DNA of 64,000 bases from Actinomadura graeca (GCF_019175365.1 NZ_CP059572.1:7502001-7566000); one strand, 5' to 3'. Counted from the stretch's first letter, positions 44,242 through 52,844 are shown. The notes: generated by a model from the letters alone, not told the origin. Numbers and translations are program-made.

Positions 44242-45846
44242 ATGCGCCGGTTTGCATCGATACCAGGCATTGTGGTCGTCGGTGCCACCGTCCTGACCGC
44301 TTCCGGACTGCTCATGGGCGGCGCGCCGGGCCGTCCGCGCGCCTCGGCCGGCCCATCCGCCGCACCATCCCCTGGGCCACCACCCGTACGGCCGGTGGAA
44401 TGGCGGCGGTGCACCGGGCTTCCCTCGCCCCCGCCGGACGCGGGACCGCCGCCCGCCGGGATCCGCTGCGCGACCGTCGCGGTGCCGCTGGACTACGCCG
44501 AACCGTCCGGGGAGACGATCGGCATCGCCGTGATCCGCGTCCCCGCCACCGGCGGCGGCCCCCGTGCCGGCTCGCTGCTGATGAACTTCGGCGGCCCCGG
44601 CGGCGAGGGCGTCGGCACCCTCGCGCAGTCCGCCGGCGAGTACCGGAACCTGAACACCCGCTACGACCTGATCGGCTTCGACCCGCGCGGCGTCGGCCGC
44701 AGCGCCCCTGTGACCTGCGTCGACGGCCGCCAAATGGACCGGCTGGCCGCGCGGGACTCCACCCCCGACGACGCGGCGGAGGAGAAGGCGCTGGCCGACG
44801 ACGCGGAATCCTACGTCCGCGAGTGCCAGGCACGCTCCGGCAGGCTCCTGCCCCACGTCGGCACGGCCGGCGCCGCCCGCGACATGGACATGATCCGCCG
44901 GGCGGTCGGCGACGCGAAGCTGCACTACTTCGGCGTCTCCTACGGCACCTGGCTCGGCGGCAGCTACGCCCACCAGCACCCCGGCGACGTCGGGCGCGCC
45001 GTCCTCGACGGCGCCGTGGACACCCGGCTCACCGGCGCCGACCTGGCACTCCAGCAGGCCGCGGCGTTCCAGCGCGCCCTCGGCGCCTTCGGCACCGCCT
45101 GCGCGGCCCTCGGCCGCCGCTCCTGCCCGCTGGGCCGCGACGGGACGGAGGTCGCCGCGTCCACCGGCCGGATCCTCGCCGGGCTCGACCGCGCCCCGCT
45201 GCCCGCCGGGGGCCGCCGCCGGCTGACCGAGAGCCTCGGCACCAGCGGCGTCGCCGCCGCCCTCTACTCCCGGCGCGCCTGGCCGGTGCTCGCGCAGGGC
45301 CTCGTCGACGCGTCCAAGCGCCGCGACGGCACCCTCCTGCGCGTCCTCGCCGACCTGCAGAACGGACGCCGCGAGGACGGGACCTACAGCAACCTGGCCG
45401 CCGCCCACACCGCGATCTCCTGCGCGGACGGCACCGACCGGTACACGACCGCCGACGTCCGCAGGCTGCTGCCCCGGTTCCGCGCGGCCTCGCCGGTCTT
45501 CGGCGCGGCGATGGCGTGGGGCCTTCTGCGGTGCACCGGCTGGCCCTACAAGGGCGACGACACCGCGCGGGACGTCTCCGCGCCGTCCGCCGCCCCGATC
45601 CTGGTCGTCGGCACCACCGGCGACCCGGCCACCCCGTACGCGTGGGCGCCGCGGCTCACCGAGGCGCTCGGCGGCCGGGCCACCCTCCTCACCCTCAACG
45701 GGGAGGGCCACGGCGCCTACGACACCGGGGACGCGTGCGTCCGCCGCGTCGTCGACGCCTACCTCCTCGACGGGCGGGTGCCCGCGGCCGGTGCCGCCTG
45801 CGGCCCGCCTCCTAGACGACCTGCTCCACCTTCATCGGCTCCTTGA
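44242..45846 (+). CDS. Secreted alpha/beta hydrolase (TAP-like tripeptidyl aminopeptidase)
   Basis: 534 residues. ATG 44242 opens a basic n-region and a hydrophobic signal (IPGIVVVGATVLTASGLLMG), so it is exported. The mature part is a TAP-type hydrolase: LLMNFGGPGGEGVG (oxyanion side), RYDLIGFDPRGVGRSAP, the nucleophile Ser in YFGVSYGTWLGGSYA, Asp in VVGTTGDPATPY and His in LNGEGHGAYD. Cysteines at the ends of the lid are likely disulfides. The 3' end overlaps the convergent OsmC gene by 35 bp. The 5' hairpin that hides the ribosome site suggests controlled translation. Confidence 0.9.
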   Translation: MRRFASIPGIVVVGATVLTASGLLMGGAPGRPRASAGPSAAPSPGPPPVRPVEWRRCTGLPSPPPDAGPPPAGIRCATVAVPLDYAEPSGETIGIAVIRVPATGGGPRAGSLLMNFGGPGGEGVGTLAQSAGEYRNLNTRYDLIGFDPRGVGRSAPVTCVDGRQMDRLAARDSTPDDAAEEKALADDAESYVRECQARSGRLLPHVGTAGAARDMDMIRRAVGDAKLHYFGVSYGTWLGGSYAHQHPGDVGRAVLDGAVDTRLTGADLALQQAAAFQRALGAFGTACAALGRRSCPLGRDGTEVAASTGRILAGLDRAPLPAGGRRRLTESLGTSGVAAALYSRRAWPVLAQGLVDASKRRDGTLLRVLADLQNGRREDGTYSNLAAAHTAISCADGTDRYTTADVRRLLPRFRAASPVFGAAMAWGLLRCTGWPYKGDDTARDVSAPSAAPILVVGTTGDPATPYAWAPRLTEALGGRATLLTLNGEGHGAYDTGDACVRRVVDAYLLDGRVPAAGAACGPPPRRPAPPSSAP

Positions 45847-46204
45847 GGGCGTTGCCGACCGTGCAGTAGCTCTCGTGGACGCGCCCGGCGACCGCCGCCA
45901 GCACCTCCGCGGCCTTCGCGTCGCCCTCGGGGAGCTCGACGTCGTAGGTGATCGTGATCGTGCCGAGCGTGCTCGTGGCGACCTTGTCGGCCCGGACGGA
46001 CGCGGCGAGCCGCGCCATCCGGTGCCCGCGCTTGGCCGTCAGCGGCTCCACGGTGACCAGCTCGCAGCCGCCGAGCGCCGCCAGCAGCAGCTCGACCGGC
46101 GTGAACGCGCCCGCGGTCTCCCCGTCGCCGACGGCCACCTCCGCGCCCCGGTCGTTGACCGCCCGGAACCCGCCGCCGGTGCGCTCCACCCGGACCTCGG
46201 CCAT
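45812..46204 (-). CDS. OsmC/Ohr family protein
   Basis: 130 residues from ATG 46204, preceded by AGGGGGAT. An OsmC-like fold: ELLLAALGGCELVTVEPL carries the first reactive Cys and ESYCTVGNALKEPMKV the second, as in thiol peroxidases of the OsmC family. They reduce organic hydroperoxides. ATG 46246, 14 codons upstream, is less likely. The gene overlaps the convergent hydrolase by 35 bp and is separated from the upstream SNF2 gene by 88 bp. Confidence 0.88.
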   Translation of the reverse strand: MAEVRVERTGGGFRAVNDRGAEVAVGDGETAGAFTPVELLLAALGGCELVTVEPLTAKRGHRMARLAASVRADKVATSTLGTITITYDVELPEGDAKAAEVLAAVAGRVHESYCTVGNALKEPMKVEQVV

Positions 46205-46292
46205 GACATCCCCCTTGATCTCGATGACGTCCGACCATCGCAACACGGGCGCCCCGCGGGTTCTTCCCCGCCCGGGCCGCGCCGGCCACGGG

Positions 46293-48458
46293 TCAGGGGG
46301 CGGCGGTGCCGAGCCGCTCCTGCTCCTCCTCGACGATCCGCCGGGCGAGGGCCTGCTCGGAGACGTCGACCGCGTCCGGGCTCCGCTCGGCGAGGTCGCT
46401 GCGCCGCGCGTACTCGTCGAACAGCCGCGTCTTGACGGCGAGGATCTCCAGCATCCGCCGGTCGACGCCGCCGGGCGTCAGCAGCCGGTGCACCTGCACC
46501 GTGCGGACCTGCCCCATCCGGTGGGCGCGGGCGACCGCCTGCGTCTCCATGGTGGGCTTCACCTGCGGCTCGCAGATGATCACCACGGACGCGGCCTGGA
46601 CGTTCAGCCCGACCCCGCCCGCCTGGATCTGCGCCAGCAGCACCGCGTGGCCGGGCGCCGCGGCGAACGCGTCCACCAGCTCCTGCCGCCGCGCCGCCGG
46701 CGTCCGGCCGTCGATCGGGCCCCGCACCTCCGGCCCGGCCACGTCCGCGGCCGCGGCCACGTCCGCGGCCGCGGCCAGCACGTCCCGGAAATAGGAGAAC
46801 ACCACGACCTTCAGCCCGTTCGCGGCGGCCTCCTCCACCAGCTCCGCCAGCCGCCCGAGCTTGGCCGACCGCTCCGGGACGGCGTACGCCGCGCGGCGCA
46901 TCGCCATGAAGTTGCCCTCCGCGACGGCCGCGCGGTAGGCCGCCTCGTCCGCCGGGCTGAACTCCTCCCACTCGTCCACGTGCACGACCTCGGGCAGCTC
47001 CACGAGCACGTCCCGCTGGTTGCGGCGCAGGTAGACGGGCGCGACCGCCTTGCGGAACGCCTCCGGCCCCACCGCCGCGTCGGTCGGGCGGACGCCGGGG
47101 ACCAGCTCCGGCCGCAGATGCGCCACCAGGCTCCGGAACTCCTCCACGCGGTTCTCCATCGGGGTGCCGGTGAGGAACAGCACCCGCTCGGTCCGGGCGC
47201 ACCAGGCCGCGACGGCCTTCGCCCGCCGCGTCTCGTGGTTCTTGGCGTAGTGGGCCTCGTCCACGACGAACATCCCGGGCGCGACGTCCTCGGGGACGTC
47301 CAGCGTGTGCAGCGAGTCCAGGGTCGTCACCGCGATGCCGCCGGACGCCGCCCACTCCTTCGTCGCCGCCGCGCGCCCCGGCCCGTGCAGGGGATGCGCC
47401 CCCAGAGTGCTCCGCGTCTCGATCTCCCGCACCCAATTGATCAGGACGCTGGCGGGACACGCCACGAGGAAGTGGGTCCAGCCCTCCGACCGCAGGTGCG
47501 CCATGGCGGCGATGGCCTGCACCGTCTTCCCGAGGCCCATCTCGTCACCGAGGATGACCCGCCTCTGGACGAGCGCGAACCGCGCCCCGAACGACTGGTA
47601 GCCGCGCAGCGACACGCGCCGGTGCGCGTCGTCCAGCGGCTGGGCCTTCACCCTCGCCGCGAGGTCCCCGGGGAGGAACCCCTCCGCCGCGTCCCGCTCG
47701 GGCTCCAGCGCGGCCAGCTCCGCCAGGAGGGTCTGGTAATCGGACGCCCGCAGCTCGAAGTCGATCCACGCCTCGTCCGGGGAGACGCCGGGGCGCAGCA
47801 GGTCGGCGGACGGCTGCGCGAGGAGCAGCCCGGTGCCGCGCGCGGCCTCCGCGTCCACGACCTGTGCGAGCCCGCCGAGCGCCGCCCGCGCCCGCTCCCG
47901 CTTCGCCGCCCCCGCGACGAGCCTCCGCCACCACGACGCCTCGGGCCGCGCGTCGTGGACGAGCGGGCCCAGCAACTCTTCCAGCCGCGCGGCGGCGGCC
48001 CTGGCGTACGGCAGCTCCGGCCCGGCGCCCACCAGCCGGTGCAGGGCGATGACCAGCGGTGTCGTCCGCTCGTCCCGCCGTTCCGCGTCGAGGCGGATCC
48101 CGGCGGTCCGCGCCGCCGCGTCCGCGAGCTGCTGCGCCGCCGCGTGGACCTGCCGCGCGGTCTGCGGGCCGATGCCCGGAAGGAGCTGGAGCCGGTACGG
48201 GGTGCCGTCCAGCACGTCCAGGACGGTGGAGAACCCGCCCTGCTCAAGCGGCGCGAGACGCAGGCGCCCGTCCGTCACGTCCTTGAGACGGGCGACCGGG
48301 ATCGAGGCGAGCTGCTCGCGCGCGCCGTCCTGCCTGAGCGGTTCGAGCGCCCGGTGCACCTCGGCGAGGGCGTGCCGGTGGTCGGAGAGCAGGCCGCGGG
48401 CCGCGTCGAGCAGTGCGCGCCCGCTCCTCAGAAGCTCCTTCGGCTCGGCACCGCTCAA
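46293..48458 (-). CDS. SNF2-family DNA-dependent ATPase/helicase
   Basis: 721 residues from TTG 48458 (GAGGAG lies 13 nt upstream; the start is uncertain). The N-terminal 270 residues are an unrelated helical extension with a helix-hairpin-helix element LQLLPGIGPQTARQVHAAAQ near residues 92-112. The SNF2 core follows: Walker A ILGDEMGLGKTVQAIA near 318, FVVDEAHYAKNHE (DEAH), LFLTGTPMENR, and the second half ending in QIQAGGVGLNVQAASVVIIC and ARAHRMGQVRTVQV. Predicted to move along DNA to remodel protein-DNA complexes in repair, replication or defence. A short in-frame duplication (ADVAAAADVA) near residue 570 is a slipped repeat. Confidence 0.9.
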   Translation of the reverse strand: MSGAEPKELLRSGRALLDAARGLLSDHRHALAEVHRALEPLRQDGAREQLASIPVARLKDVTDGRLRLAPLEQGGFSTVLDVLDGTPYRLQLLPGIGPQTARQVHAAAQQLADAAARTAGIRLDAERRDERTTPLVIALHRLVGAGPELPYARAAAARLEELLGPLVHDARPEASWWRRLVAGAAKRERARAALGGLAQVVDAEAARGTGLLLAQPSADLLRPGVSPDEAWIDFELRASDYQTLLAELAALEPERDAAEGFLPGDLAARVKAQPLDDAHRRVSLRGYQSFGARFALVQRRVILGDEMGLGKTVQAIAAMAHLRSEGWTHFLVACPASVLINWVREIETRSTLGAHPLHGPGRAAATKEWAASGGIAVTTLDSLHTLDVPEDVAPGMFVVDEAHYAKNHETRRAKAVAAWCARTERVLFLTGTPMENRVEEFRSLVAHLRPELVPGVRPTDAAVGPEAFRKAVAPVYLRRNQRDVLVELPEVVHVDEWEEFSPADEAAYRAAVAEGNFMAMRRAAYAVPERSAKLGRLAELVEEAAANGLKVVVFSYFRDVLAAAADVAAAADVAGPEVRGPIDGRTPAARRQELVDAFAAAPGHAVLLAQIQAGGVGLNVQAASVVIICEPQVKPTMETQAVARAHRMGQVRTVQVHRLLTPGGVDRRMLEILAVKTRLFDEYARRSDLAERSPDAVDVSEQALARRIVEEEQERLGTAAP

Positions 48459-48772
48459 GACCCGACACTCCTCACTTGTTCGGCCACATCATGCCATCGC
48501 GCCACGCCGAGAAGACCCGTGCGGACGCTACGGCGCCCTCGTCGGCCGACGCTGCGGGACATAGCGGTACGAGTGGGGTGATCTCCCGTCGCGGAGGGTC
48601 AGAACACATGAGTATCTCCAGTGCCGCCTTGTCCAACCCTGCCTCAACTATCCACCAAGGTCACAGCCTCCTGACCAAGATGCAGCGATCAGTTGCTATG
48701 ACGTCACTTTCTGTTACCATCGCCGGGCCAGTAACTTAAAGCCTCCCGACAACTACAAGGAGTGGTCGACAC
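48459..48772. other. Intergenic region with divergent promoters, no gene
   Basis: Lies between the SNF2 gene and the small secreted-protein gene. It is less GC-rich than its flanks near the right end (TTTCTGTTACC, CAGTAACTTAAAG) and holds a TGACGTCA palindrome at 48699-48706. A promoter for the secreted protein is expected here; no clear -35/-10 pair could be fixed and no RNA or ORF is recognised. Confidence 0.4.
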
Positions 48773-49024
48773 ATGAAGCGCCGTGTCTCCATCGCCATAG
48801 GCGGCCTCGCCAGCGCCGCCCTGCTCACCCTCGCCCCCGCCGTCGCCCCCCAGGCCCAGGCCGACACCGGGCCGATCCAGTCCAACGGCAACAGCCTCGC
48901 CAACCTGAACCTCGGGCTGTGCGGCAACAACGTGCCCGTGCTCTCGGTGCCCGTCGTCCTCGTTCCCACCGCGAACCAGAACACGGACACGTGCGCCGCC
49001 CAGGGCGTCGGCAACCACGGATGA
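48773..49024 (+). CDS. Small secreted hydrophobic protein, chaplin-like
   Basis: 83 residues. Signal peptide MKRRVSIAIGGLASAALLTL ends near AQADT. The mature 50 residues are GPIQSNGNSLANLNLGLCGN, then VPVLSVPVVLVP and two further segments, with just two cysteines (CGNN and DTCAAQG), which may form one disulfide. Chaplins, the surface-active proteins of actinomycete aerial hyphae, also pair a CGN... Cys with a second Cys and alternate V/L and polar residues, but length and spacing differ. A rodlin- or chaplin-like surface role is inferred only. AAGGAG lies 12 nt ahead of ATG 48773. Two hairpins follow the gene. Confidence 0.65.
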   Translation: MKRRVSIAIGGLASAALLTLAPAVAPQAQADTGPIQSNGNSLANLNLGLCGNNVPVLSVPVVLVPTANQNTDTCAAQGVGNHG

Positions 49025-49035
49025 CCAGGTGAGAC

Positions 49036-49104
49036 CCGCGAGGCGGATCGGTCACCGGCGGGAGAGGGCGACACCCGGCCGGCTCCCCGCCGATCCCCTC
49101 GCGG
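49036..49104 (+). terminator. Large hairpin after the secreted protein
   Basis: Arms CCGCGAGGCGGATCGG (49036-49051) and CCGATCCCCTCGCGG (49090-49104) pair over 15 positions with one bulge. The inner loop has its own CCGG pairing. It begins 12 bp past the stop codon, so it is well placed as a terminator or 3' end stabiliser. Confidence 0.6.
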
Positions 49105-49127
49105 ACCCACCCGCAGTGCGGTAAGAC

Positions 49128-49186
49128 GTGGCGGGCCCGCGGCAACGCTCGGACACGGAACCGGTGTCCGGACGCGGGCCCGCCAC
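49128..49186 (+). terminator. Second strong hairpin after the secreted protein
   Basis: A perfect 14-bp stem, GTGGCGGGCCCGCG (49128-49141) and CGCGGGCCCGCCAC (49173-49186), with an inner CGGACAC/GTGTCCG stem around a 7-nt loop. No T-run. Tandem hairpins of this size suggest a high-turnover transcript that must end or be stabilised here. Confidence 0.7.
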
Positions 49187-49209
49187 AGCCCAAGCCACCG
49201 AGACCTTCT

Positions 49210-49257
49210 CTCACCCCCGCGATCGAGTCGCCTCTCACCCTCGCAATCGAGTCGCCT
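49210..49257. repeat. Two tandem 24-bp repeats
   Basis: The unit begins CTCACC and ends ATCGAGTCGCCT; the copies at 49210-49233 and 49234-49257 differ at two positions only (C/T and G/A). They lie in non-coding DNA. A protein-binding or variable-number repeat is possible; nothing else supports a role. Confidence 0.6.
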
Positions 49258-49673
49258 CCGATCTCGTCGGCGGGACGCCACGACCACCGCTGCGGCCGAA
49301 CCACCGAACACACACGCCGTGCCGCACATGCGATCGCCGCAGACCTGCTCTGTGAGCGCCGTCGCCGTGGCAGGCACCGGACGGCATGGCCGTCCCCGGC
49401 GACGATCCCCACCCCCTCCTCGACATCACGGTGCCGACCTGGAGAAGGCGCGATCACTCCCTGCGGCCGGGCCGGAGGGCATCGCAGAAGGAAGCGGTCA
49501 CCGGGATCCGTGAGAACTCACGAGGGCCTTCGCCGCTGCACGTCAGCACCTCGGATGCGGGCTTTCGCATGACGCCACGGTGACCGCGCAGTCGGCGTTC
49601 TCCGTGACGACGACCGGCGGAGAACAGCGATTCGAGCTGCTGAGACGGTTCCAAAAGCCCCCGGGGCCCGACA
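49258..49673. other. Intergenic region without a recognisable gene
   Basis: About 415 bp. Several short open frames occur in all frames but none has a family match, a good ribosome site and a plausible composition together. No transposon, tRNA or repeat was recognised. Possibly decayed DNA within the accessory block. Confidence 0.5.
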
Positions 49674-49700
49674 CGGGCACATGTCGATCTCATGTGCCCG
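49674..49700 (-). terminator. Hairpin downstream of the crystallin-like gene
   Basis: CGGGCACAT and ATGTGCCCG form a perfect 9-bp stem around a 9-nt loop. It lies 128 bp past the stop of the leftward secreted-protein gene, which is rather far for a terminator but is the only strong hairpin there. Confidence 0.4.
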
Positions 49701-49827
49701 CGCCGGGATGTGTTCAGAAACGCGTGGGGATGAGCGTGGGCGGCGTTGGGGGAGCCCGTGGCGGTCGCCAGCGGCGAGACGCGCGCCGATGATCATTGAA
49801 TTCGCGGGGGAGCCGGTCCTCGGCCTG

Positions 49828-50184
49828 TCAGACGCTGTGGACGAAGGAGACCGAGCCGACCGAGATCTCCTTGGGCAGGTTCTTCCAGCTCGCGGGACCG
49901 AGCTCGGCCTGGGGGGTCCCGGTGCAGTTGCCGGTGCCGAACAGGATCGCCTTGAACTGGGGCGAGCTGATGCCGGCGGACTTGGCGCGGAAGGGCGGGT
50001 TGACCGGCACGCACCCCGGCTTCGTCTCGATCGGCTTGTTCGAGCCCTTCAGGTCGGGCTCGGAGTACAGGACGAGGTACTCCGGCCCGGCCGTGCGTTC
50101 GAGATCGGCGGCGTGCGCGGTCCCTGCCAGGGTGGCGCCGAGGATGCCACCCACCAGGAGGGCGGGGGCGAGCATCGATTTCAT
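49828..50184 (-). CDS. Secreted small protein, possible beta/gamma-crystallin-like fold
   Basis: 118 residues from ATG 50184, with AAAGGAG 10 nt upstream. Signal peptide MLAPALLVGGILGATLAGTA ends at HAADL. The mature domain has YLVLYSEPDLKGSNKPIETK, a Cys (GCVPVN), AILFGTGNCTGTP (second Cys) and ISVGSVSFVHSV at the end. The order Y-(S/D)-DLxG...C...LF/Y-xxxNCTG...V-x-SV-x-F resembles actinomycete beta/gamma-crystallin or peptidase-inhibitor I36-like small secreted proteins. This assignment is tentative and function is unknown. Confidence 0.6.
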   Translation of the reverse strand: MKSMLAPALLVGGILGATLAGTAHAADLERTAGPEYLVLYSEPDLKGSNKPIETKPGCVPVNPPFRAKSAGISSPQFKAILFGTGNCTGTPQAELGPASWKNLPKEISVGSVSFVHSV

Positions 50185-50386
50185 GCGACGAACTCCTTTG
50201 CGGTGTGTGTTCACTTCACTCCGGATCGTAGTCTTTTGGAGCCAAAGCGATACACCCCAAGGAGGTGAGAGGACGCTTTCCTGGTAGTTCCGCCATGCGG
50301 CCCATTGCCGAAAAATGGCAAATGCCTGTTCTGTCGCCAGAAACCCGCTAAACGGGTCTATGTTCCCACGCTCACGTGCGGCCTGG

Positions 50387-51685
50387 TCAGATCCCAGAGG
50401 TCAGCGCCTGCAAATCCCGCGCGGCCGGGAGGGTTCGCGCCTTCTCCGGCAGCACGGAGATGACGCGCCGGGCGTTCGACCTGATCCGCGCGACGCGCCG
50501 TTCCTCAGGAAGCGCGTCGATGATGCCGAGCGCCTGGGCAAGGGCCTGTTCCGGATCGTTTCGCGCGTGGATCACAGGAACATGCAGCTTGAGTTGAACC
50601 GTTTGGTGCTGACCTGACCTGAAGAGAGGACGAGCGGCATCCTGTGCCTCACCGGCGCGCTTCGCATCACCCGCCCATGCGTAGATCTGGCTTTGGACGT
50701 ACCGCAGACGATCTTCGCCCCATTGCCGTCCGGTCGTGGGAAGCTTCGGAAAGAGCGTTTCGACATCACGAATGGCGGCGGTTGCGGCTCGCAGGTCCCC
50801 GGCCGCCGCGTGCGCCTCAGCCTCGACGGCCACCGCGTAGATGAGAGAGTGCGTGGGACGGGTCCCCGCCAGCCGTCGTGCCTCCTGGACGAGTGGGATG
50901 AGGCGGGCCGGATCCTCACGATCATCGGAGAGCCGGGTGGTGACCTCCCAGCTGCGGGAGTACGACGCGAGACTCTGATCTTCGGATTTGTCCGCGAGAG
51001 ACCGGGCCTTGTCCCACCAGCGTCGCGAGTGACGGCGGTCCCCGATCTCCACGAGTCCCCCCGCGATCAGGAACGCGTGCCGGGCGGCCGCGTGGGCCAG
51101 CGCGAGGTCGACGTCGGGCGGCTGGTTCCGGCGAAGGTGGGGCGCGATATCGGCCCAATCCGCCGCGAGGGCCTCCAGCACCACCAGGGGAGGGTCGTGC
51201 ACGTAGCTGGCCACGTGGACGTCGTAGACGTTCTCCCAATCGTCGATCATCCCCCGGGAGACGCTGGCCCCGGGGAGGGACGGCTCGCTGTCGCGCCAGC
51301 CTTGGGAGAGGGCGGCCAGGACCGGGGCAGCGGCGGCGCCCACGGTCAGGGTCGTGGTGTCCTGAAGCAGCTCACGGCGTTTCACATCGTCGTCCCAGAA
51401 GTCGGGATTGCAGATGAACGTCACGGTACCCGCTTCAGTATGGCCCTGGATAGACCGATCCCTGGGATCTGCTTCGACGTTGCGGAGGAGCTCGTCCAAT
51501 TCGTCCAGACTGATCTTTAGTTCCTTGGCGAGTTTAGGACGAATCCAGGGCATAGGGTCGGTTTCGGCGCGCTCCCAGCGGCCGACCGTTGATCGCTCTG
51601 CACCGAGCCGATCGGCCAGTTGCTCTTGGCTGTATCCCACCGATCGTCGGCGCAAGGCGAGCCGTCGCCGCTTTAACGTCATCAT
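50387..51685 (-). CDS. XRE-family regulator with large C-terminal domain, upstream of the small-gene operon
   Basis: 432 residues from ATG 51685 (a second ATG follows). HTH near residues 5-65: RRLALRRRSVGYSQEQLADR, LGAERSTVGRWERAETDPMP. The C-terminal 350 residues are helical with TPR-like repetition (WDDDVKRRELLQDTTTLTVG is a linker; LAHAAARHAFLIAGGLVEIG, then AHAAAGDLRAATAAIRDVET). Actinomycete proteins with this build often stand next to a small regulatory or toxin-like partner. GGAGG precedes the start. It is divergent from five overlapping tiny genes across 259 bp that contain an operator-like pair of palindromes. Confidence 0.85.
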   Translation of the reverse strand: MMTLKRRRLALRRRSVGYSQEQLADRLGAERSTVGRWERAETDPMPWIRPKLAKELKISLDELDELLRNVEADPRDRSIQGHTEAGTVTFICNPDFWDDDVKRRELLQDTTTLTVGAAAAPVLAALSQGWRDSEPSLPGASVSRGMIDDWENVYDVHVASYVHDPPLVVLEALAADWADIAPHLRRNQPPDVDLALAHAAARHAFLIAGGLVEIGDRRHSRRWWDKARSLADKSEDQSLASYSRSWEVTTRLSDDREDPARLIPLVQEARRLAGTRPTHSLIYAVAVEAEAHAAAGDLRAATAAIRDVETLFPKLPTTGRQWGEDRLRYVQSQIYAWAGDAKRAGEAQDAARPLFRSGQHQTVQLKLHVPVIHARNDPEQALAQALGIIDALPEERRVARIRSNARRVISVLPEKARTLPAARDLQALTSGI

Positions 51686-51706
51686 GCCTCCTCGTGCTGG
51701 TCTTTC

Positions 51707-51725
51707 AATGAGACCTCATTTGAGG
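51707..51725. promoter_or_regulatory. Overlapping palindromes, probable XRE operator
   Basis: AATGAG-AC-CTCATT (51707-51720) and CCTCA-TT-TGAGG (51714-51725) overlap, about 20 bp ahead of the XRE start. They are AT-rich compared with their flanks. Their position fits autoregulation by the XRE protein, which might also act on the divergent small-gene operon. Confidence 0.5.
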
Positions 51726-51944
51726 AGTCGGCGCTGGTCAAACCGCAGGATGCCTCAATGTTGCCCTAATGATGCACCGGCCGTGCTCTGGCCCGTGGAC
51801 GTCGTGCCGCGGTTTCGTGGTGTCGCGATCGGATTCCGCCTCCCGGAGGCGCGTGATCGCTGGGAGCCGTTGCGACAAAACGACCCCGGCCCGGTGCGGG
51901 AACACCGGGGGTGCCCGGGGTCTGACCGGAAACGAGGTCCGGCT

Positions 51945-52205
51945 ATGGGCAAGGTACAACAGCCGCCGGGAGCGGACGCCGTCGCGGAGCGGAAGGCGGC
52001 GTTGCGGGAGGAGTTCTCCTCTTGGTCGATCATCTACACCAGTGACACCGGGCGGTGGTGGGCGACGCGGCCCGTCCGGCGCGCGCGGCCGGACGGCTCG
52101 TACGGGGCGGGCGTGGTGACCGATCTGGCGGCCGATACCGCCGAGGAGCTCCGCGAGGAACTGCGCAAGGTCGGCGCCGCCGAGGACGGGAAGGCCGCGC
52201 GGTGA
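51945..52205 (+). CDS. Small protein A of the five-gene operon, 86 aa
   Basis: ATG 51945 with GAGG 8 nt upstream. The core SWSIIYTSDTGRWWATRPVR is followed by VVTDLAADTAEELREELRKV and an acidic/Ala end. It has a tryptophan-rich beta part and a C-terminal helix. No family is named with confidence. Its core TGRWWA ... ADT.EEL...L resembles protein C of this operon (TGRYWA ... AKTVDDLAGQV), so the two may be paralogues. Its stop overlaps the next start (GTGA). Confidence 0.65.
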   Translation: MGKVQQPPGADAVAERKAALREEFSSWSIIYTSDTGRWWATRPVRRARPDGSYGAGVVTDLAADTAEELREELRKVGAAEDGKAAR

Positions 52206-52429
52206 ACAGGCAGGAGGAGGCGCTGCGCGCGCTCGCCGCCGGGCTGGACGGGCGCGGGATCGCGGCCCGGGTGTTCGCCACCAACGTGATCGTCGCAGGT
52301 GAGAACGGGCGCGAGCTGGTGGTCGTCTGCTCGCGCGGGGTGTTCCGCTGGGGGATGGGCGAGGAGATCGGTCCCATCGACGACGTGGACGCCGCCGTGC
52401 GGCACGTCGCCGCCGCGAGCGCGTCATGA
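52202..52429 (+). CDS. Small protein B of the five-gene operon, 75 aa
   Basis: GTG 52202 overlaps the previous stop by 4 bp. Predicted pattern helix-strand-strand-strand-helix: NRQEEALRALAAGLDGRGIA, RVFATNVIVAGENGRELVVV, CSRGVFRWG and DDVDAAVRHVAAAS. No signal peptide, membrane segment or catalytic motif is seen. It is not a named family that I can recognise. Translational coupling suggests that its level is tied to proteins A and C, for example as a complex partner. Confidence 0.65.
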   Translation: MNRQEEALRALAAGLDGRGIAARVFATNVIVAGENGRELVVVCSRGVFRWGMGEEIGPIDDVDAAVRHVAAASAS

Positions 52430-52671
52430 GCGGCACGCCGATCCCGGGCGCCCCTGGCACGCCCGGCACCGTGCCGCTCGGAAGCCGGGTGCGGTACTGG
52501 CACGGCAACGCCACCGGCCGCTACTGGGCCATGCTGCCCTGGCCGTGGAGCGAGCACGGGTACCGCCTGGTCGAGGCCAAGACCGTGGACGACCTGGCCG
52601 GGCAGGTCCGGCACCTGCTAGAGGGCATGACCGTCCGGGACGACGGCATGCCACGGGCCCGGGGCAACTGA
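52426..52671 (+). CDS. Small protein C of the five-gene operon, 81 aa
   Basis: ATG 52426, with its own ATGA overlap. After a Pro/Gly-rich start it reads GSRVRYWHGNATGRYWAMLP, then WPWSEHGYRLVEAKTVDDLA and GQVRHLLEG. The TGRYWA and V-x-A-x-T-x-(D/E)-(D/E)-L pattern parallels protein A. Aromatic-rich strands followed by a helix suggest a small mixed domain. Not recognised as a known family. Confidence 0.65.
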   Translation: MSGTPIPGAPGTPGTVPLGSRVRYWHGNATGRYWAMLPWPWSEHGYRLVEAKTVDDLAGQVRHLLEGMTVRDDGMPRARGN

Positions 52672-52844
52672 TGCGCCGCTCCTATGCCGCTCCCTTGGAG
52701 GATCCGATGGGCGGGTCGTGGACGTGGTGGTGGCTGCTGGGCGGGCCCCGCCACGTCCACCCGATGGCCCGGCCGCCCGCGCGGCGGCGGGAGGACCGCC
52801 CCTCCCGCCGCCGCGCGTCCCGGCCACGACGAGGCGACCGGTGA
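52671..52844 (+). CDS. Small protein D of the five-gene operon, 57 aa
   Basis: Start ATG 52671 shares one base with the previous stop (TGATG). The sequence MRRSYAAPLEDPMGGSWTWW, then WLLGGPRHVHPM, gives way to a very Arg-rich end (RRREDRPSRRRASRPRRGDR). It could be a tiny membrane-associated or nucleic-acid-binding peptide. Composition is extreme, so part of it may be non-functional, but the coupled starts on both sides support translation. Confidence 0.5.
   Translation: MRRSYAAPLEDPMGGSWTWWWLLGGPRHVHPMARPPARRREDRPSRRRASRPRRGDR

Noticed and set aside
46735..46780. Short GC-rich duplication inside the SNF2 gene
   Set aside because: It is an in-frame repeat (ADVAAAADVA) of coding sequence, not a separate element.
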